8,785 nt of DNA from an uncultured Flavobacteriaceae bacterium (GTDB lineage Bacteria > Bacteroidota > Bacteroidia > Flavobacteriales > Flavobacteriaceae). This document shows, one piece after another, positions 6,392-8,785 of this stretch. The stretch lies in NCBI GenBank assembly GCA_945788155.1, contig CALZKX010000176.1, positions 1 to 8,785 of the forward strand, read 5' to 3'. The first letter of the stretch is position 1; the number at the start of each line of letters is the position of its first letter. Position numbers and translations under genes: made by a program. The notes under the pieces were generated by a model that worked only from the letters and a program-made list of their open reading frames with translations, ran no database searches and had not been told where the DNA came from.

Positions 6392-6399
6392 TACTTTTG
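6392..6399 (+). promoter_or_regulatory. -7 promoter box for sucD
   Basis: TACTTTTG matches TAnnTTTG, 35 bases before the sucD ATG, placing transcription start near 6403-6408 and leaving a leader of about 30 bases. A weak -33 candidate, TTT at 6369-6371, lies 20 bases upstream. The box sits in a 104-base gap, which supports a separate transcription unit. Confidence 0.55.
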
Positions 6400-6434
6400 C
6401 CACGTCGTAATTAAATTAATAAACAAAAGCACAA

Positions 6435-7307
6435 ATGAGCGTTTTAGTAAATAAAGATTCAAAAATTATTGTTCAAGGATTTACAGGAAGTGAAGGAACT
6501 TTTCATGCTTCACAAATGATTGAATATGGAACCAATGTCGTTGGTGGTGTAACACCTGGAAAAGGTGGTCAAACACATTTGGACAAACCCGTTTTTAACA
6601 CTGTTGAAGAAGCTGTTAAACAAGTACAAGCAGATACGACAATTATTTTTGTACCACCAGCTTTTGCGGCCGATGCCATTATGGAAGCTGCCGATGCAGG
6701 AATTAAAGTCATTATTACGATTACTGAAGGTATTCCTGTGTCAGATATGATAAAAGCATCCAACTATATTAAAGACAGAAATTGTCGCTTAATTGGCCCA
6801 AATTGCCCAGGTGTTATAACTCCAGAAGAAGCCAAAGTAGGTATTATGCCTGGTTTTGTATTTAAAAAAGGTAATGTAGGTATTGTTTCTAAATCTGGAA
6901 CTTTAACTTATGAAGCTGCAGATCAAGTGGTAAAACAAGGTCTAGGAATTACAACTGCTATTGGTATTGGTGGCGACCCAATTATTGGGACGACTACCAA
7001 GGAAGCAGTAGAAATGTTAATTAACGACCCAGAAACTAAATGTGTGGTAATGATTGGTGAAATTGGAGGACAGTTAGAAGGTGATGCTGCACAATGGTAT
7101 AAAGAAAGTGGTAGTAAAAAGCCGGTTGTTGGTTTTATTGCTGGCGAAACAGCACCTGCTGGACGTACTATGGGACATGCTGGAGCTATAGTAGGTGGAA
7201 GTGATGATACTGCCCAAGCAAAAAAACGTATTATGAGAGACTGCGGAATTCATGTAGTGGATTCTCCTGCCGAAATTGGTAAAAAAGTTGCCGAAGTAAT
7301 GGCTTAA
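6435..7307 (+). CDS. sucD: Succinyl-CoA synthetase alpha subunit (ADP/GDP-forming)
   Basis: SucD, 290 residues, normal length. With SucC (beta subunit, not in this window) it converts succinyl-CoA, ADP or GDP and phosphate to succinate, ATP or GTP and CoA in the TCA cycle. An N-terminal CoA-binding Rossmann domain (about 1-125) carries IIVQGFTGSEGTFH and GGVTPGKGG. The C-terminal ligase domain carries the phosphorylated histidine H248 in MGHAGAIVGG (E. coli numbering 246-247) and ends DSPAEIGKKVAEVMA. The ATG is preceded by an A-rich stretch and no Shine-Dalgarno. It has its own promoter box and is closed by a strong stem-loop terminator, so it appears to be monocistronic. Separation from sucC differs from the sucCD operon of E. 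coli. Confidence 0.97.
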   Translation: MSVLVNKDSKIIVQGFTGSEGTFHASQMIEYGTNVVGGVTPGKGGQTHLDKPVFNTVEEAVKQVQADTTIIFVPPAFAADAIMEAADAGIKVIITITEGIPVSDMIKASNYIKDRNCRLIGPNCPGVITPEEAKVGIMPGFVFKKGNVGIVSKSGTLTYEAADQVVKQGLGITTAIGIGGDPIIGTTTKEAVEMLINDPETKCVVMIGEIGGQLEGDAAQWYKESGSKKPVVGFIAGETAPAGRTMGHAGAIVGGSDDTAQAKKRIMRDCGIHVVDSPAEIGKKVAEVMA

Positions 7308-7336
7308 AAAGTATACTAGAGCAAATAAGTTCTGTT

Positions 7337-7368
7337 AAAAACCTCACAAGATTTTGTGAGGTTTTTTT
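7337..7368 (+). terminator. Intrinsic terminator after sucD
   Basis: CCTCACAA (7342-7349) pairs perfectly with TTGTGAGG (7354-7361) around a GATT loop, and the flanking A-run and seven-T run extend the stem. The T-tract at 7362-7368 makes a standard rho-independent terminator, 29 bases after the sucD stop. The A-run on the left side could let it work in both directions. Confidence 0.9.
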
Positions 7369-7370
7369 AT

Positions 7371-7398
7371 TTGATACAACTTGTAATTACTATATTTG
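7371..7398 (+). promoter_or_regulatory. Promoter for fabG (-33 TTG and -7 TATATTTG)
   Basis: TTG at 7371-7373 is followed after 17 bases by TATATTTG at 7391-7398, an exact TAnnTTTG match. This is the most complete Bacteroidota promoter in the window. It lies directly after the sucD terminator, and the predicted start site near 7402-7407 leaves a leader of roughly 20 bases before the ATG at 7424. Confidence 0.65.
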
Positions 7399-7423
7399 AA
7401 TAACTATAACCATTAATTAAACC

Positions 7424-8170
7424 ATGAAATTATTAGAAGGTAAAACAGCAATTATTACTGGTGCAAGTAGAGGAATAGGAAAAGGAATTGCCCAAGTATT
7501 TGCAGAACAAGGTGCAAATGTAGCATTTACATATAGCTCATCCGTTGAAGCTGCTCAAGAATTAGAAAAAGAGTTAAACACTTTAGGTGTTAAAACCAAA
7601 GGATACCAAAGTAATGCAGCAAGTTTCAATGAAGCTCAAGAATTAGCAGAACAAGTTTTTAATGAGTTTGGCAGTATAGATATTTTGGTTAATAATGCAG
7701 GCATCACAAAAGACAATTTATTAATGAGAATGGGAGAGGAGGACTTTGATAAAGTAATAGAAGTCAACCTTAAATCGGTGTTCAATATGACGAAAGCTGT
7801 ACAACGTACTATGTTAAAACAGCGTAAAGGCTCTATTATTAACATGAGTTCTGTAGTTGGTGTAAAGGGAAATGCAGGCCAAACCAATTATGCTGCTTCT
7901 AAAGCCGGAATTATTGGGTTTTCAAAATCTGTAGCATTAGAGTTAGGGTCTAGAAACATTAGAAGTAATGTGATCGCTCCTGGTTTTATTGAAACCGAAA
8001 TGACAGCAAAACTCGATGAAGAAACCGTAAAAGGTTGGCGTGCAGCTATACCTTTAAAACGTGGTGGAACTCCTGAAGACATAGCTAATGCATGTGTGTT
8101 TTTGGCAAGTGATTTATCTGCTTATATAACAGGACAAACGTTAAATGTAGATGGCGGAATGTTAACTTAA
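7424..8170 (+). CDS. fabG: 3-oxoacyl-ACP reductase FabG
   Basis: Short-chain dehydrogenase of 248 residues, the NADPH-dependent 3-oxoacyl-ACP reductase of type II fatty acid synthesis, cytosolic. The nucleotide-binding motif is TGASRGIG (12-19), NNAG follows strand 4 (ILVNNAGIT), and the active-site residues are S143, Y156 and K160 (YAASK). The spacing from S143 to Y156 equals that of E. coli FabG (S138, Y151). The C-terminus ITGQTLNVDGGMLT is the classic FabG ending. Its product, 3-hydroxyacyl-ACP, feeds LpxA, LpxD and FabZ, linking it to the lipid A genes upstream, although it is separated from them by sucD and a terminator. It has its own promoter and probably leads an operon with the von Willebrand factor A gene 16 bases downstream. 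Close SDR relatives cannot be fully excluded, but length and motifs fit FabG well. Confidence 0.93.
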   Translation: MKLLEGKTAIITGASRGIGKGIAQVFAEQGANVAFTYSSSVEAAQELEKELNTLGVKTKGYQSNAASFNEAQELAEQVFNEFGSIDILVNNAGITKDNLLMRMGEEDFDKVIEVNLKSVFNMTKAVQRTMLKQRKGSIINMSSVVGVKGNAGQTNYAASKAGIIGFSKSVALELGSRNIRSNVIAPGFIETEMTAKLDEETVKGWRAAIPLKRGGTPEDIANACVFLASDLSAYITGQTLNVDGGMLT

Positions 8171-8186
8171 TTATTAAACAAAGATA

Positions 8187-8785
8187 TTGCAAGTAGAAAC
8201 ACTATTATATATTATAATTGCTGGTATTACAGCGCTTTTATTAGCGCTGTTTCAGTATATATATAAATCTAAAAAGAGAAAACTAAATCCAATATTTTCA
8301 TTTTTAAGGTTTATTACAATATTTAGCGTCTTATTATTAATAATCAATCCAAAGTTTGAAAAAGTTACACTATTTAATGAAAAACCAAACCTTGTAATCG
8401 TTGTAGATGATTCCGAATCTGTTAAGCACCTAGAACAAGACCAAAATGTCAACCAGCTTCTAGCCTCTATAAAAAACAACATAGAATTAAGCGATAAATT
8501 CAACCTTGATTTCTATAGTTTTGGTGTCGAATTTCGAACATTAGACTCATTAAAGTTTAATCAATCACAAACTAATTACACCTCTGTATTTAGTAATTTA
8601 CACCAAATTTATAAAGAGTTTAACGCACCAACACTATTAATTACAGATGGCAACCAGACTTTTGGTAAAGATTTTGAGTTTTCATCAAGAGAATACAAAC
8701 AGCCCATTTTTCCTGTTATCTTAGGAGATACTATAACGTATTCCGATTTAAAAATCCAACAACTTAATGTAAATAAATATGCCTA
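8187..8785 (+). CDS. Membrane-anchored von Willebrand factor A domain protein, N-terminal part
   Basis: Open to the right edge after 199 codons. The best start is TTG at 8187: an in-frame stop lies at 8175-8177 and no ATG precedes the first membrane segment. Two hydrophobic segments, about residues 5-26 and 36-53, are separated by a basic loop (YKSKKRKLN). They are followed by a von Willebrand factor A-like domain starting at PNLVIVVDDSESV. D74, S76 and S78 form the DxSxS metal-binding motif, and LLITDGNQTFG supplies the later threonine/aspartate-type loop. This layout recalls Bat-type and other Bacteroidota inner-membrane VWA proteins, whose soluble part lies outside the cytoplasm. The full protein is probably much longer. 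Function unknown; likely a metal-dependent protein-binding scaffold. It follows fabG by 16 bases and is probably co-transcribed. An 8-base perfect inverted repeat lies within the first membrane segment's code. Confidence 0.8.
   Translation, partial: MQVETLLYIIIAGITALLLALFQYIYKSKKRKLNPIFSFLRFITIFSVLLLIINPKFEKVTLFNEKPNLVIVVDDSESVKHLEQDQNVNQLLASIKNNIELSDKFNLDFYSFGVEFRTLDSLKFNQSQTNYTSVFSNLHQIYKEFNAPTLLITDGNQTFGKDFEFSSREYKQPIFPVILGDTITYSDLKIQQLNVNKYA
8229..8250 (+). other. Perfect inverted repeat inside the start of the VWA gene
   Basis: ACAGCGCT (8229-8236) and AGCGCTGT (8243-8250) are perfect reverse complements around a 6-base loop TTTATT. The hairpin is GC-richer than its surroundings and starts 58 bases after the fabG stop. 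Only a very short pyrimidine stretch follows, so terminator function is doubtful. Confidence 0.5.

Noticed and set aside
6331..6434. Small RNA, tRNA or riboswitch in the gap before sucD
   Set aside because: No cloverleaf, conserved aptamer pattern or strong stem is visible; the gap is explained by a promoter box and a short leader.

Overview
The window looks like chromosomal DNA of a member of the Bacteroidota, most likely Flavobacteriia or a Flavobacteriaceae relative. The evidence is the AT-rich sequence, the absence of Shine-Dalgarno sites with A-rich stretches before start codons instead, promoter boxes of the TAnnTTTG type, a fused LpxC-FabZ protein, and a PorX-like response regulator at the left edge. 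It reads as a compact housekeeping region. I see no mobile element, CRISPR array, rRNA or tRNA.

Layout. Bases 1-116 (minus strand) hold the 5' end of a porX-like regulator. A short divergent spacer with a -7 box leads into a plus-strand series covering the rest of the window: an HD-domain phosphohydrolase (153-1382), lpxD (1407-2435), the fusion lpxC-fabZ (2422-3828, overlapping lpxD by 14 bases) and lpxA (3839-4624). A 129-base spacer with a hairpin and six tandem octamers leads to efp (4754-5320). A 68-base repeat-like spacer leads to a second, divergent LpxD-family acyltransferase (5389-6330). Then come sucD (6435-7307) with its own promoter box and a clear intrinsic terminator, fabG (7424-8170) with a complete promoter, and the 5' part of a membrane-anchored von Willebrand factor A protein starting at TTG 8187 and running off the right edge. 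No stretch over 300 bases lacks a gene.

How the genes fit together. lpxA, lpxC and lpxD make the first three lipid A intermediates. FabZ, fused to LpxC, and FabG, further downstream, handle the hydroxyacyl-ACP pool that supplies lipid A acyl chains and membrane fatty acids. EF-P relieves ribosome stalling at proline runs, and SucD is the alpha subunit of succinyl-CoA synthetase; both are probably just neighbours. sucC and lpxB are not in the window.

Most worth a second look: (1) the second LpxD-like protein, which keeps the catalytic histidine but has lost two conserved LpxD features; (2) the octamer array and hairpin immediately before the efp start codon; (3) a possible leaderless promoter for lpxD; (4) a shared promoter-leader module before the HD gene and fabG. 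No clearly new multi-gene system is visible.
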